Positions 25,677 to 34,738 are shown, numbered from the stretch's first letter. The stretch is 57,845 nt of DNA from Verrucomicrobiota bacterium (GCA_020831635.1 JAFIGC010000018.1:1-57845), one strand, 5' to 3'. Notes: generated by a model from the sequence alone, not told the origin. Numbers and translations are program-made.

Positions 25677-27905
25677 TTAAAAAGGCCCCAGGAATTCCCG
25701 GTAAAATGGATGTTCGAATCTGGGGTCGATGAGGAGGGCGCGTCCCCGGTCTTCGGGACCGCGTATGACGCGTCCGAGGGCTTGCAGCACGCGCAGCAGG
25801 CCGGGGAAGGTGTAGGCGACGACGAAACCGTCTTCGCCGCGGGCCTGATGGTAGTTGCGGAGGATTTCGCGGCGGGGTATGACGGCGGGCAGGCCGATGC
25901 TGACCACGACGACACCGGTCAATGCGTCTCCGGGCAGATCGATGCCTTCGTTGAGGGCACCACCCAATACCGCCAAAGCGGTAACGGGTCCACCATCCTC
26001 ACGGAAGGGTTTCAGGAAGGTCACGCTCTCGGCTTCTTGCAGGCCCCGGGGCTGGGCGAGGATGGGCCCCAGCCAAAGGTCGTCGGTGGGCAGCCGTTTG
26101 CAGATTTCCTCGAGGATTTCAAAGGAGGGCAGGTACACGAGAGTTTTTCCGGGTTGGGCTTCGAGAAATTGTCGAATACGGGCCGCCAGCCGGTCATACG
26201 TGGCCGGCCCCCGGGCGCGGTAGACCACGGGGATGTCGGTTTCCAAACTCAAGGGGAAGCGTTCGGGGTCAAAGGGCGAAGGCAGCAACAACTCCCGGTC
26301 TTGGGGGGTGGATCCGGTCATTTGACGAAACAGACGCAGGGGACGCAGGGTGGCGGAAAAGAGGATGGCCGCGTGCAGGGCCTCGAGATCCGTTCCCACC
26401 GGTTCCGCCGCGTCGCGGCAGAAATGATGCAGGACCTGTCCGTCCCGATAGACCACGTGGGCGGGGCGGTGACGTTCCACGCCGAGCCAAAACCCCCGCA
26501 AAACGCGGCTGAGCGCGGGCCGGGGATCATCCGCCAAACGGGGACAGGCCCCGTAGGAGAAGTCGATGGCCTCGGCGGCGCGGCGGCAGGCTTCGGCCAA
26601 CTCCCGGGGCGGCGTTTCGGTAATGCCGTCGAACAATTCCACTTCGCGGGCGGCGCGTTGGACCCGCCGCAGGTGTGGGGACAGACCCCTTAAATTCGGG
26701 GACAGGCCCCGTAAAATTTTGCCGATTTCGGCGAGGTCGAGTTCGGCGGAGTGCATTTCCCGACTGCGTTCGGGGAGGTGATGGGCTTCGTCGATGAGAA
26801 GGGCGGTGGTTTCGGGTTTCGTCCCGAACAGAAAATGCAGGCGGGCGGTGGGGTCGAGGGCGTAGTTGACATCGCCGATGAGGAGGTCGGCCTCGCGGGC
26901 GGCGTGCATCATAAAGGCAAAGGGGCAGAGTCGATGGGTTTCGGCCACGCGTTGCCAGGCATCGGTATCTTTGGGCGCTTGTTCCCGCCAGTCCGCCAAG
27001 GCCGCGTTGAGGCGGTCGTAAAAGCCGATGGCGAGCGGACAGGCGGAGCAGTCGCAGGGCGTACCGTTATTCCGGCATACGCGGTCTTTGGCCACCAGGG
27101 TCAGGGAACGGATTTCCGCGCCTTGGTCCATGAGCGTTTGCAGGGCATCGGTGAACATGGTTTTTCCGCTGTTGCGGCAGGTGGCGACGAATACGGTTTC
27201 GCAGTGTCCCCGACCGAGGGCGCGGAGGGCGGGAATGAGGACGGCGAGGGTTTTGCCGACACCGGTGGGCGCTTCGGCGTAAAGGCGTCCGCCCTGACTC
27301 AGGGTTTGGGTGGCGGCGGCCATGAGTTCGTCCTGCCCGGGGCGGGTCTCGGGATAGGGAAAGGCCAGATCGGCCAGGGTGGCATTGCGCCGGGTGGTCC
27401 ATGCGTCGGCGGCCTGGCGCCATTGCAGGTAATCGGTGGCGGCGGCATCCACTTCGCGGGCAAGTTGGTCGGGGGACAGCGTTTCTTCCAGACACCAGCC
27501 GTCCCCGCGTTCGGGGGGCAGATAGCGCACCCGGAAACGGGGACAGACCCCTTCAAGTTTCCACCACATCCAGGCGTAAATCAGGGCTTGCAGGCGGTGG
27601 ACGGGATAATCGAGGGGCTTTTCGCCTTCGGGAGCGCGGGTGGTTTTGATTTCTTCGATGACGGGGCCGTCGGGGGTTTGTTCGATGCCGTCGGCGCGTC
27701 CCTGCAAGTCCAATGGGCCGGCGGGGCCTTCCCAGGTCGTGCGCAGGGTGACCTCGGCCTGAAAACCGGGGCCGCGGTCATTTTGCATGCGCCGGTGGGC
27801 GCGAATGCCGTCCACGCCGCGCAGGAGGCTGAAATGATCGCTGCCAAGATCCCCGCTGCGTCCGGCGAAGGCGGCCAGTTCGCGAACGCCGACGGACGGG
27901 GTCAT
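25677..27905 (-). CDS. RecB/Cas4-like nuclease fused to a DinG/XPD-type FeS helicase
   Basis: 742 aa. The N-terminal part (about 40-130) carries a PD-(D/E)XK nuclease signature: D72 in GRADGIE, E-x-K in VIEEIKTT (85-87) and the QALIY motif (Q106, Y110). Then comes a superfamily 2 helicase: Walker A APTGVGKT (212-219), FeS-cluster cysteines near C277, C284, C289 and C327, LLIDEAHHLPE, and C-terminal motifs GALNEGIDLPG and QALGRVIRGPED. XPD/DinG helicases unwind 5'-3' and act in repair. The ATG overlaps the argC stop as ATGA. Two pieces of the protein (RGLSP twice; GACPR/GVCPR) come from short palindromic insertions in the DNA. Confidence 0.88.
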   Translation of the reverse strand: MTPSVGVRELAAFAGRSGDLGSDHFSLLRGVDGIRAHRRMQNDRGPGFQAEVTLRTTWEGPAGPLDLQGRADGIEQTPDGPVIEEIKTTRAPEGEKPLDYPVHRLQALIYAWMWWKLEGVCPRFRVRYLPPERGDGWCLEETLSPDQLAREVDAAATDYLQWRQAADAWTTRRNATLADLAFPYPETRPGQDELMAAATQTLSQGGRLYAEAPTGVGKTLAVLIPALRALGRGHCETVFVATCRNSGKTMFTDALQTLMDQGAEIRSLTLVAKDRVCRNNGTPCDCSACPLAIGFYDRLNAALADWREQAPKDTDAWQRVAETHRLCPFAFMMHAAREADLLIGDVNYALDPTARLHFLFGTKPETTALLIDEAHHLPERSREMHSAELDLAEIGKILRGLSPNLRGLSPHLRRVQRAAREVELFDGITETPPRELAEACRRAAEAIDFSYGACPRLADDPRPALSRVLRGFWLGVERHRPAHVVYRDGQVLHHFCRDAAEPVGTDLEALHAAILFSATLRPLRLFRQMTGSTPQDRELLLPSPFDPERFPLSLETDIPVVYRARGPATYDRLAARIRQFLEAQPGKTLVYLPSFEILEEICKRLPTDDLWLGPILAQPRGLQEAESVTFLKPFREDGGPVTALAVLGGALNEGIDLPGDALTGVVVVSIGLPAVIPRREILRNYHQARGEDGFVVAYTFPGLLRVLQALGRVIRGPEDRGRALLIDPRFEHPFYREFLGPF
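26539..26711. repeat. Three copies of the palindromic motif ggggacag(a/g)cccc inside the helicase gene
   Basis: Copies at 26539-26553, 26677-26689 and 26697-26711, all in the same orientation, with flanks such as aaac or aattc before and ccgt or cctt after. The two adjacent copies encode RGLSPNLRGLSPHL. Each copy can form a GGGG/CCCC stem. Confidence 0.8.
27539..27551. repeat. Fourth copy of ggggacagacccc in the helicase gene
   Basis: Same motif and orientation as the copies at 26539-26711, encoding GVCPRF in the nuclease-helicase protein. Confidence 0.75.
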
Positions 27906-28963
27906 GGGTAGGCGCCGGGCAAATCCAAGCCCATGGTCTCTGGAAATCCGAACAGCCGGTTCATGTTTTGCACGGCGCTGCCGGCCTGTCCTTTGACGAG
28001 GTTGTCGATGTGGCTAATGACCCGGAGGGTGCCGGTGCGTTCGTCGGCATCGACGATGAGGTGGCAGGCGTTGCTGCCGCGTACGTGGGCGGTGCCGAGT
28101 CCGGTTGCGGCGGAACGGTCGAAGACATGCACGAAGGGCGCGTCCGCATAATACGCGCGGTAGCGTTCGACGAGATTCTCGCGGGTGACACCTTCGTCCA
28201 AGCGTCCGTAGAGGCAGGAGAGGATCCCGCGGGTGGTGGGCACGACTTGGGCGGTGAAGGTGAGCATGGCGTTTTGCCCGGAAATGCGGGACAGGTTCTG
28301 TTCCACTTCGCAGACGTGTTGATGTCCGGTGAGCCGATAGGCGTTCATGTGATCGTGGCGGGCGGGAAAATGGAAGAGCGGATTCGGTTTTTTGCCGGCG
28401 CCGGAAACGGCGGTTTTGCAATCGGCGATCAGGTGGGCGGCGTCCACGATTCCGTCCTTCAGAGCGGGGGCGAAGCCCAGGAGGACGCTGACGGCAAAGC
28501 AACCGGGGTTGCCGACGATGTGGGCGTCTTTGAAATTCGACAGGCCCAGTTCCGGGAGGCCGTACACGGATTCGGGCAGGAGTTCGGGGGCGGCGTGGAC
28601 GGGGTCGAGATTGATGCGCCGGGCGTATTCGGCGTAATCGGTTTCGTTGGGAAAGCGGAAATCGCCGCTGAAGTCGATCAGTTTCGCGCCCTTGGCGCGT
28701 TCGGCGGCGGCGAGCCTCATGCCGACTTTGTCAGGGGTGGAGAAGAAGACCACGTCGAACTCCCCTTGGGCGCGGGGATCGTCCGGGGGCAGCACCTTTT
28801 GGTCGATGTGTCCGGTGAGGTGGGGATAGATTTGGGTGATGGGGATGTTGACGTCGTCCTTGGCTACCAGGCAGGCGATGTTGACTTCCGGATGTCGCAG
28901 GAGAAATTCGATGAGGCCGACGCCGCCGTATCCGCCGGCGCCTACGATTTTGGCTTGGATCAT
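27902..28963 (-). CDS. argC: N-acetyl-gamma-glutamyl-phosphate reductase
   Basis: 353 aa. NADP-binding VGAGGYGGVGLIEFL, FFSTPDKVGMRLA, and the active-site cysteine C155 in VGNPGCFAVSVLLG mark ArgC, which performs the third step of arginine synthesis. The distal HFPARHDHMNAYRLTGHQH segment carries the expected histidines, and VRGSNACHLIVDADE is typical. The gene lies 22 bases after the amidase gene and overlaps the helicase start, giving a mixed amidase-argC-helicase transcript. Other arginine genes are not nearby. Confidence 0.93.
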   Translation of the reverse strand: MIQAKIVGAGGYGGVGLIEFLLRHPEVNIACLVAKDDVNIPITQIYPHLTGHIDQKVLPPDDPRAQGEFDVVFFSTPDKVGMRLAAAERAKGAKLIDFSGDFRFPNETDYAEYARRINLDPVHAAPELLPESVYGLPELGLSNFKDAHIVGNPGCFAVSVLLGFAPALKDGIVDAAHLIADCKTAVSGAGKKPNPLFHFPARHDHMNAYRLTGHQHVCEVEQNLSRISGQNAMLTFTAQVVPTTRGILSCLYGRLDEGVTRENLVERYRAYYADAPFVHVFDRSAATGLGTAHVRGSNACHLIVDADERTGTLRVISHIDNLVKGQAGSAVQNMNRLFGFPETMGLDLPGAYP

Positions 28964-28985
28964 GGTGATTGCTTCAAAAGGAGGG

Positions 28986-30023
28986 TTAAGGTCTGGGGGA
29001 AGATTGGGGAGAGGCGAGAAGTTCCGCGCGGCGGACTTCGGTGAAATAGTTGTCGATGCCCCGGGCGATGGCGTGGGCCACGCGTTCCCGGTAGGCGGCG
29101 GTCGCGAGTTTGGCGGCTTCCTCTGGATTGGAGAGAAAGCCGACTTCCACGAGTGCGGACGGTGCGGGTGCCTCGCGCAAAATCGTGAACCGGGCCCGGC
29201 GTATACCGCGGTCTTCGGCTTTGGTGGCGTCCAGCATGGATTTTTGCAGGGCGTAGGCGAGGGTCATGTTGGCGGGATTGAATTGATTGCCTTCATAGAC
29301 CAGTTGGGAGGGGGCGGTGCCGCCCGTGTCGTTGGTGGAACGCTGTCCCGGCAGGGCCAGCAAAAAAGTTTCGATGCCGTTCGCGGCGGTGTTGCCGCCG
29401 GAATTGGCGTGAATGCTCACGAACACGTCCGCGTTCCAAGCCTTGGCCCGGCGGGGGCGTTCCTCCAAGGTCAGATACTGATCCTGGTGACGAGTGAGGT
29501 AGACGGTGTATCCGGCGGCGGCCAAATGGCGGCGTACCCGGAGGGAAATGTCCAGACAAACGGCTTTTTCGGTAATGCCGTTCGCGGCCACGGCACCGCT
29601 GTCCCGTCCGCCGTGTCCGGGATCCAGGACCACCACCCGCCCGCCGCGTCCGGCCAACCCGGCGACGGGCCGCAGCACGGGCAGCAGGGTGTTTTCGACA
29701 TCCACCGTCGCAAAACCCCAGTGACCATTGTCCACGGTCACGGGTTGGTTGAGCCAGAGGACCACATCGTTGAGCACGACCCGCCGTCCGCCCTTGTCGA
29801 CCACCAAGGAGTGGACCTGACCCTCCAGATGGAATTGCTTTTCGCTTTCGCGCACCCGGGAAAAGCCCTGTGCGCGGGCAAAGGTGCGCACGGGGATCCG
29901 CGCGGTGGAACGATCCGCGGGTGGGGTGGGGTCGCGTGGCGGACGCCCGCCGGAGCCCAGCGCCGGGGTGAAAGTCATCCAGGGCAGGACCAACAAAAGC
30001 AAAAGGATGGATTGAACGTGCAT
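28986..30023 (-). CDS. N-acetylmuramoyl-L-alanine amidase (Amidase_3)
   Basis: 345 aa from ATG 30023, chosen because the signal peptide (MHVQSILLLLLVLPWMTF) begins there. A small beta-rich N-terminal domain (about 60-140), AMIN- or SH3-like in position but unrecognised, precedes the zinc amidase: LDPGHGGRDSGA (Zn His), GITEKAVCLDISLRV (Zn Glu), VSIHANSGGN (Zn His) and the catalytic Glu in ALVEVGFLSNPEEA. It cleaves the bond between MurNAc and L-Ala in peptidoglycan, probably during cell separation. Periplasmic. Confidence 0.92.
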   Translation of the reverse strand: MHVQSILLLLLVLPWMTFTPALGSGGRPPRDPTPPADRSTARIPVRTFARAQGFSRVRESEKQFHLEGQVHSLVVDKGGRRVVLNDVVLWLNQPVTVDNGHWGFATVDVENTLLPVLRPVAGLAGRGGRVVVLDPGHGGRDSGAVAANGITEKAVCLDISLRVRRHLAAAGYTVYLTRHQDQYLTLEERPRRAKAWNADVFVSIHANSGGNTAANGIETFLLALPGQRSTNDTGGTAPSQLVYEGNQFNPANMTLAYALQKSMLDATKAEDRGIRRARFTILREAPAPSALVEVGFLSNPEEAAKLATAAYRERVAHAIARGIDNYFTEVRRAELLASPQSSPRP

Positions 30024-30163
30024 GAAAAAGGTTGGCGGTTCTTTCGCCGGTTGGAAATGGGATTGTGCGCCGTACGGGGTGTGGCAAATGTACACCCTGT
30101 CGGATTTACCCCCCGTTGGACTCGGCCAAAGCAAAAAGAGCGGAGATGAAACCATGCGAATGC

Positions 30164-30192
30164 TTGACCAAATGCCTTGAAGGAATTACAAG
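30164..30192 (+). promoter_or_regulatory. Candidate sigma-70 promoter of the TPR gene
   Basis: TTGACC (30164-30169), 17-base spacer, TACAAG (30187-30192), followed by an AAGGAG ribosome-binding site before ATG 30216. Confidence 0.45.
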
Positions 30193-30215
30193 GGTTCTAC
30201 AAGGAGTAAGCATTT

Positions 30216-31601
30216 ATGTCAAAAACAATACAACAAGCCAGCCCCAGAATTCGCGAAAGCTATAAGCGCGCCCAAGAGGCGATGCAAAAAAACAATGCGA
30301 ACTATGCCGTGGATTTGTTCCTGACGGTCTTGGAACTGGATCCGGAGCTGGACGATGTCCGCAAAGAGCTTCGGGAACTCCAAATCCGGGAGGCCCAAGG
30401 TCACAAAACCAACCACTCGATCACCAGCCTCAAGGGCATGGGCAAAACCATGGCCGTGAAAAAGGCCATCAAAAAAGAGCCCGAAAAGGCCTTGGTGGAG
30501 GCGGAAGCGCTTTTGAAGCTGGACGTGCTGAACCCGGCCTTTCTCGAGCTGTATTGCGAGGCGGCCACGGCGGCAAAACAGCCTTCGGCGGCATCCATCA
30601 CCTTGGCGGAAGTGTTGAAGGTGGATCGGAAAAACGACAAATTGCTGGAGAAGCTGGGCCATATCTACATCGCCATGGGCGATTCCCATCGGGCCCGGGA
30701 AACCTTTGAAAAGCTCGGGGACATGCGCCCCAATGACCAGCGCGTCATCAAGTGGATCAAAGACACCTCGGCCATGGATACCATGAACAAGGGCGGATGG
30801 GAGCAGGAAGGCGATTTCCGGGGCAAGTTGAAGAACGAAGGCGAAGCCATTGGCTTGGAACAAGAGGGCCGATCCCAGCGTTCCGTCAGCGATCTGGAAA
30901 AAATGATCATCACCCAACGGCAAAAATTGGAACAGGAGCCGGACAACCTGAACCTGTACCGACCGCTCGCCGACTCCCTGGTGAAGGCGGAGAAATTCGA
31001 CGAAGCCTTGGAGGTGCTCACCAAAGCCGACGATAAGGCGAATCACGCCGACCCGATGATCCAGCGCAGTATCGCCAACGTCACCGTGCAAATTTACGAC
31101 CACAATATCAAAGTGCTCACCGAGGAAGGCGACGAGGAGGGCGTGAAAGCGCAAAAAGCCGAAAAACACGCTTTCATGCTTGAAGACGCCGCCGACAAGG
31201 TGGCCCGATATCCCAACGATCTGGGCTTCAAATTCGATTACGGCAAGTTGCTCTACCAAAACGGGGATTTGGACAAGGCGATCGCACAATTCCAGCAGGC
31301 ACAACGCAACCCCCAACGCCGTATCGACGCCCTCTATTTCATGGGCAGTTGCTTCAAAGCGAAGAAACAGTACGACATTGCCGCCGCGCAGCTCGAAAAA
31401 GCCGCCGAGGAACTCCCCTCCTTGGATGATAAAAAAATGGGCATTCTCTACGAACTCGGCGAGGTCCTCGAAGCGCAGGACAAGATGGAAAAAGCCTTGG
31501 AATACTACAAAAAAATCTACGCCGTGGATATCGGTTACAAGGATGTGGCCAAAAAAATCGAGGCGGGTTATCAACGCCAGCGCGACAAAGACGCGGAATA
31601 A
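30216..31601 (+). CDS. Soluble TPR-repeat protein
   Basis: 461 aa with no signal peptide and no membrane helix, so cytoplasmic. Repeated TPR-like helical pairs are visible: KRAQEAMQKNNANYAVDLFL (about 18-37), LLEKLGHIYIAMGDSHRARET, NLYRPLADSLVKAEKFDEAL, FDYGKLLYQNGDLDKAIAQF and LYFMGSCFKAKKQYDIAAAQL. A charged, flexible middle (about 180-235) divides the two repeat blocks. TPR proteins scaffold complexes. It has a strong AAGGAG site and a recognisable promoter. It overlaps the start of the following lipoprotein gene if that gene uses ATG 31543. Confidence 0.85.
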   Translation: MSKTIQQASPRIRESYKRAQEAMQKNNANYAVDLFLTVLELDPELDDVRKELRELQIREAQGHKTNHSITSLKGMGKTMAVKKAIKKEPEKALVEAEALLKLDVLNPAFLELYCEAATAAKQPSAASITLAEVLKVDRKNDKLLEKLGHIYIAMGDSHRARETFEKLGDMRPNDQRVIKWIKDTSAMDTMNKGGWEQEGDFRGKLKNEGEAIGLEQEGRSQRSVSDLEKMIITQRQKLEQEPDNLNLYRPLADSLVKAEKFDEALEVLTKADDKANHADPMIQRSIANVTVQIYDHNIKVLTEEGDEEGVKAQKAEKHAFMLEDAADKVARYPNDLGFKFDYGKLLYQNGDLDKAIAQFQQAQRNPQRRIDALYFMGSCFKAKKQYDIAAAQLEKAAEELPSLDDKKMGILYELGEVLEAQDKMEKALEYYKKIYAVDIGYKDVAKKIEAGYQRQRDKDAE

Positions 31602-32562
31602 GCCCGCCCGGCGGTCAAACGTTGGGCCCTGCAAGGCGGTCGTTTGCACGGGCTCCCTTCTTTTTGTTTGGGCCTTTTTCGCGGGTTGCGGGCGGGACGC
31701 GGGGGAGGGGACCCTGCAACCGTCTCCGTTCACCCTCCAAGCCGCCCATCTTCACGACTACGCGTGGCGGGACCGGAACCGCAATGGCCAGCCGGACAAC
31801 CTGAAACCCGAAGACGAACGGGAAGCTTTACTTCAAGCGATCCTCCCCGAAGCCCCCGACGTGCTGGTCCTGCGCGGCTTGGGCAGTGAAAGTGCCCTCC
31901 TCCATTTCCAAGAGGCCCTCCAAGCGGCCGGACACGAAATGTCCCACGCCCATTATATTCCCGGACCCACCGTGTACGCGGGCATCGGCATTCTGTCGTC
32001 CGTGAAGCCCTTGGAGACGCAATCCCTTTCGGAGGTGCGTTTCACGGTGCGCGGACGCAGTCACCAACCTCTTGCCGGAGGTCTGAGGATCAGTGCTCGC
32101 GACGATCTCGATCTCTGGATCTGGAACGCGGACCTTTCCGACCCGTCCGTGGCCTACGAGCGCCGGCGCAACGAGGCCAGGTTGCTCTCCCAGACACTGC
32201 GTCCGCTTGTGCAGGAGGGCCAACACGTGCTTCTTTCCCTGCATAGCCGCGAAGATCCCGACAGCCCCATGTTGCGCATGATCCGGGACATCGGACTACA
32301 ACGGGTCACCCCCGTGGATGACCACGGGGACAGTTGGACGCACCGCGACCCGGACGGGTTCACCTACCGCATGGACCAATGGATTTTCGCCACCGAAGCC
32401 CTTCACGCCCAAATCGAAACCGCACGGGTGATCGATTCCCCCGAGATCCGCGCTGCAGGTCCTTTTCGGCATCAAGTCCTGACCTTGGGTGTTCCCGAAC
32501 CTGACGGGGGGTCCGACGTGAAAACCGGAAGAAGTCCGTCCAAGGAACCTTCGGGGGATTAG
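31543..32562 (+). CDS. Degenerate endonuclease/exonuclease/phosphatase-fold lipoprotein
   Basis: About 339 aa. The only conventional start that includes the signal sequence is ATG 31543, inside the end of the TPR gene, giving a long basic n-region before LLFVWAFFAGC (lipobox FAGC). No ATG, GTG or TTG lies closer in frame. The mature part follows the EEP layout (YAWRDRNRNGQPDNL, APDVLVLRGLGS, GIGILSSVKPL, then a late THRDPDGFTYRMDQWIF). The catalytic Glu of the usual LVLQEI/LQEVGS motif is replaced (RGLGS), so nuclease or phosphatase activity is doubtful. Exported to the envelope. The start is uncertain. Confidence 0.6.
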   Translation: MWPKKSRRVINASATKTRNKPARRSNVGPCKAVVCTGSLLFVWAFFAGCGRDAGEGTLQPSPFTLQAAHLHDYAWRDRNRNGQPDNLKPEDEREALLQAILPEAPDVLVLRGLGSESALLHFQEALQAAGHEMSHAHYIPGPTVYAGIGILSSVKPLETQSLSEVRFTVRGRSHQPLAGGLRISARDDLDLWIWNADLSDPSVAYERRRNEARLLSQTLRPLVQEGQHVLLSLHSREDPDSPMLRMIRDIGLQRVTPVDDHGDSWTHRDPDGFTYRMDQWIFATEALHAQIETARVIDSPEIRAAGPFRHQVLTLGVPEPDGGSDVKTGRSPSKEPSGD

Positions 32563-32564
32563 TT

Positions 32565-33668
32565 TCAGACCTGGAGGGCACTCAGCTGAAAGTCTGCCTT
32601 TTTCAACCATTCCGGATTGAACCGCACCCCCCATCCCGGGTGCGCTGAAATCACATAAGCCCCATCTTCCACTTGCAAGGGCGAGGTAAACAAGTGCTCA
32701 CAAAACGAATCCGCTTCAATGGAAAACTCCATATACTTGCCGGCATTCTGAATCGCACTCATCAGATGGGCGGTTGCCACGGAAACCAAGGAGCGGTTTG
32801 CAGCGTGCGGGGTGCAGATCAATCCAGCCTTCCCTGCATATCCGGCAACCTGCAACGCTCGACTCAAGCCACCGATATAACAAATGTCCGGTTGCACGAT
32901 GTTCACGGCGCTCATCTTGATCATGCGTCGCCAATGGGCCATATCATTGTCCTGCTCACCCCCTGACACCGGAATATTGACGGATTCGGTGACGTGTGCC
33001 GTCCACTCCAATTCCGGGAAAGGACATGGTTCTTCATAATGACACACGCCATGGGATTCAAGCATTTCGCCCACTTCCACTGCCTTTTCAGGTGTGTATG
33101 CGCTATTCGCGTCCACATATAAATCCACCGAATCGCCAAGCTTTTGGCGAACCTGTGAAACGACCTGTTCCGTCCGACCCGGAAAGACATCCCGATTGAG
33201 CCCGAATTCAGCGCCAATGCGAATCTTAAACGCGCGAATTCCTTTTTCAGACGCGAGTTTTTGCAAGCGTGTCGCTTCATCAACAGGAGAGATGTCTCTC
33301 CTCATACTGGAACCATAAATCGGAATCGGTTGGGGTTTCCCCCCGATCAATTCGCAGACACTCACTCCCTCTTTTTTCCCGAACAAATCCCACAGGGCGA
33401 GTTCAATCCCGCCTGCCGCGCGACAAGTGTAGGACCATGGAAATTTATACTGCGAGAGAATGCTTTTTTCCACCAGGGGGCCAATCTCTTCCGGTTTTTC
33501 AAGTTTCGCCCCTAAAAACTGGTTTGATAGTTGCTGATGCAATACGAGAGCCGTAATATTCGCGTGATAGGGAGCGGTCTGCCCATATCCCTCGCAGCCA
33601 TCATCCGTGGAGACTTTGACCACGCAAACGGAATTTGTCGAATAGGTTTCAATGCGCTTGATTTTCAT
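32565..33668 (-). CDS. Mandelate racemase/muconate-lactonising enzyme family protein (enolase superfamily)
   Basis: 367 aa from ATG 33668. A capping domain (1-125) precedes a TIM barrel with the superfamily set: FKIRIGAE (K-x-R instead of K-x-K), metal ligands D in YVDANSAY, E in HYEEPCPFPE and E in SGGEQDN, then IVQPDICYIGGLSRAL and TPHAANRS. These enzymes abstract a proton alpha to a carboxylate, often dehydrating sugar acids. The K-to-R change narrows the chemistry, but I cannot name the substrate. The neighbouring sugar-related genes are distant. It converges with the EEP-like gene with two bases between stops. Confidence 0.88.
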   Translation of the reverse strand: MKIKRIETYSTNSVCVVKVSTDDGCEGYGQTAPYHANITALVLHQQLSNQFLGAKLEKPEEIGPLVEKSILSQYKFPWSYTCRAAGGIELALWDLFGKKEGVSVCELIGGKPQPIPIYGSSMRRDISPVDEATRLQKLASEKGIRAFKIRIGAEFGLNRDVFPGRTEQVVSQVRQKLGDSVDLYVDANSAYTPEKAVEVGEMLESHGVCHYEEPCPFPELEWTAHVTESVNIPVSGGEQDNDMAHWRRMIKMSAVNIVQPDICYIGGLSRALQVAGYAGKAGLICTPHAANRSLVSVATAHLMSAIQNAGKYMEFSIEADSFCEHLFTSPLQVEDGAYVISAHPGWGVRFNPEWLKKADFQLSALQV

Positions 33669-33812
33669 ATGTCTTTTCTCCAATTTTTTCTAAATTTTTA
33701 TCCGTATCGTTCTCTCATCCCCGTAACCTGCACGCGCGGGCCGCCGGCCAGGATCTCCTCCCCGGGAAAGAGGCATATGTGTTTTGGATTGCTTCCGTCA
33801 TGGTTGATACTT

Positions 33813-34058
33813 CTATTTTAAGAGGATACCGATCATGAAGATGAAAAGTCCTTGTATGATATTGACGACCCCCAACAAGCGGAAAATTCGGGGGGCTTCC
33901 TCTTCGTTGTAAAGACAGGCCATTTCCGCAGCCTGTATATTTCGTTTGCAGAACCGCTTTGCCCGCCTGCAAAACCAAGGGCCAAGGAAGCGACCCCCGA
34001 AAAACATCACCACGCCAAACAGCGCCATGAAAATTCCGATCCATTGTGTTGGGTTCAT
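33813..34058 (-). CDS. Small two-helix membrane protein
   Basis: 81 aa. An N-terminal helix (QWIGIFMALFGVVMFFGG), a basic cytoplasmic loop with two cysteines (CRRAKRFCKRN) and a second helix (LLGVVNIIQGLFIFMIGILL). No family is recognised. The topology is consistent and the gene stands alone in a poorly conserved stretch. The ribosome-binding site is weak, so the call is moderate. Confidence 0.5.
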   Translation of the reverse strand: MNPTQWIGIFMALFGVVMFFGGRFLGPWFCRRAKRFCKRNIQAAEMACLYNEEEAPRIFRLLGVVNIIQGLFIFMIGILLK

Positions 34059-34153
34059 CTTTGATTTCTTTTCTTGACAGTCATTTCTGGTTGCCGTTGT
34101 TGAGTTGCTTGCGCGTCACAATCAAATCAGATGGGTTTAGCTTTCTCATTTTT

Positions 34154-34627
34154 TCACATGTTGTAGTGGCCCAAAATTCGTTTCATCATAAAGCGGATTC
34201 TGTCAAGTGGGTGCGTCGACAATCTCCAACAAACACCTAAATCAGCGGGTTGGCGGGTTGAATGGTCTTCGATAATGATCAACAAGGCAGAGCGAGTGTC
34301 GGGATATTTCTCTTCATCCACTTCAATGCCATCCAGATAGTGTCCCAGAAAAAGCTTCCCGTGCACTGAATGTTGAAATAGAGGATGTGGCAACATGACA
34401 AACAAGGATTCCCCCAAAGCGTCTTCCAAAGCAACGGACATGCTGCCACCATCGTCATATATCGCTGTGCGTACCGTTCGGAAAGGAGACTGACGCGCCA
34501 AAATCGCCGGATGCACTTTTGCGTCATCCACCTCCACACGATGATGCCATGCGAACAGAGAGAGAATCAGACACCCCGCCAGCATGGCGGCCATTATGAT
34601 GGGGATGTTTTTTCGTTTTCGTTTCAT
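34154..34627 (-). CDS. Hypothetical membrane-anchored protein
   Basis: 157 aa with one N-terminal anchor (KRKRKNIPIIMAAMLAGCLILSLFAW) and an extracytoplasmic domain of about 125 residues of mixed charge, ending HHRVEVDDAK... to GHYNM. No family recognised. It sits at the edge of the repeat-rich defence remnant and lacks a clear operon partner. Confidence 0.5.
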   Translation of the reverse strand: MKRKRKNIPIIMAAMLAGCLILSLFAWHHRVEVDDAKVHPAILARQSPFRTVRTAIYDDGGSMSVALEDALGESLFVMLPHPLFQHSVHGKLFLGHYLDGIEVDEEKYPDTRSALLIIIEDHSTRQPADLGVCWRLSTHPLDRIRFMMKRILGHYNM

Positions 34628-34670
34628 GGGTTCATTGGAGCAACGACACGCGTGGCCTTCTTTTCAACAA

Positions 34671-34738
34671 CAGACCTCAAATTATTGGACATATTAGCAT
34701 GATTTGATCGAAAGACCAAATGCGTTTCCAAGAAAGAT
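34671..34738. repeat. 68-bp dispersed repeat, copy 1
   Basis: Similar to 56260-56327 in the same orientation: shared start cagacctcaaa, core tattggacat, and later caaatgcgt and gaaagat. Non-coding in both places. Confidence 0.6.

Noticed and set aside
26751-27911. A 386-codon plus-strand frame over the helicase
   Set aside because: Antisense of clear helicase motifs; no start site or domain of its own.
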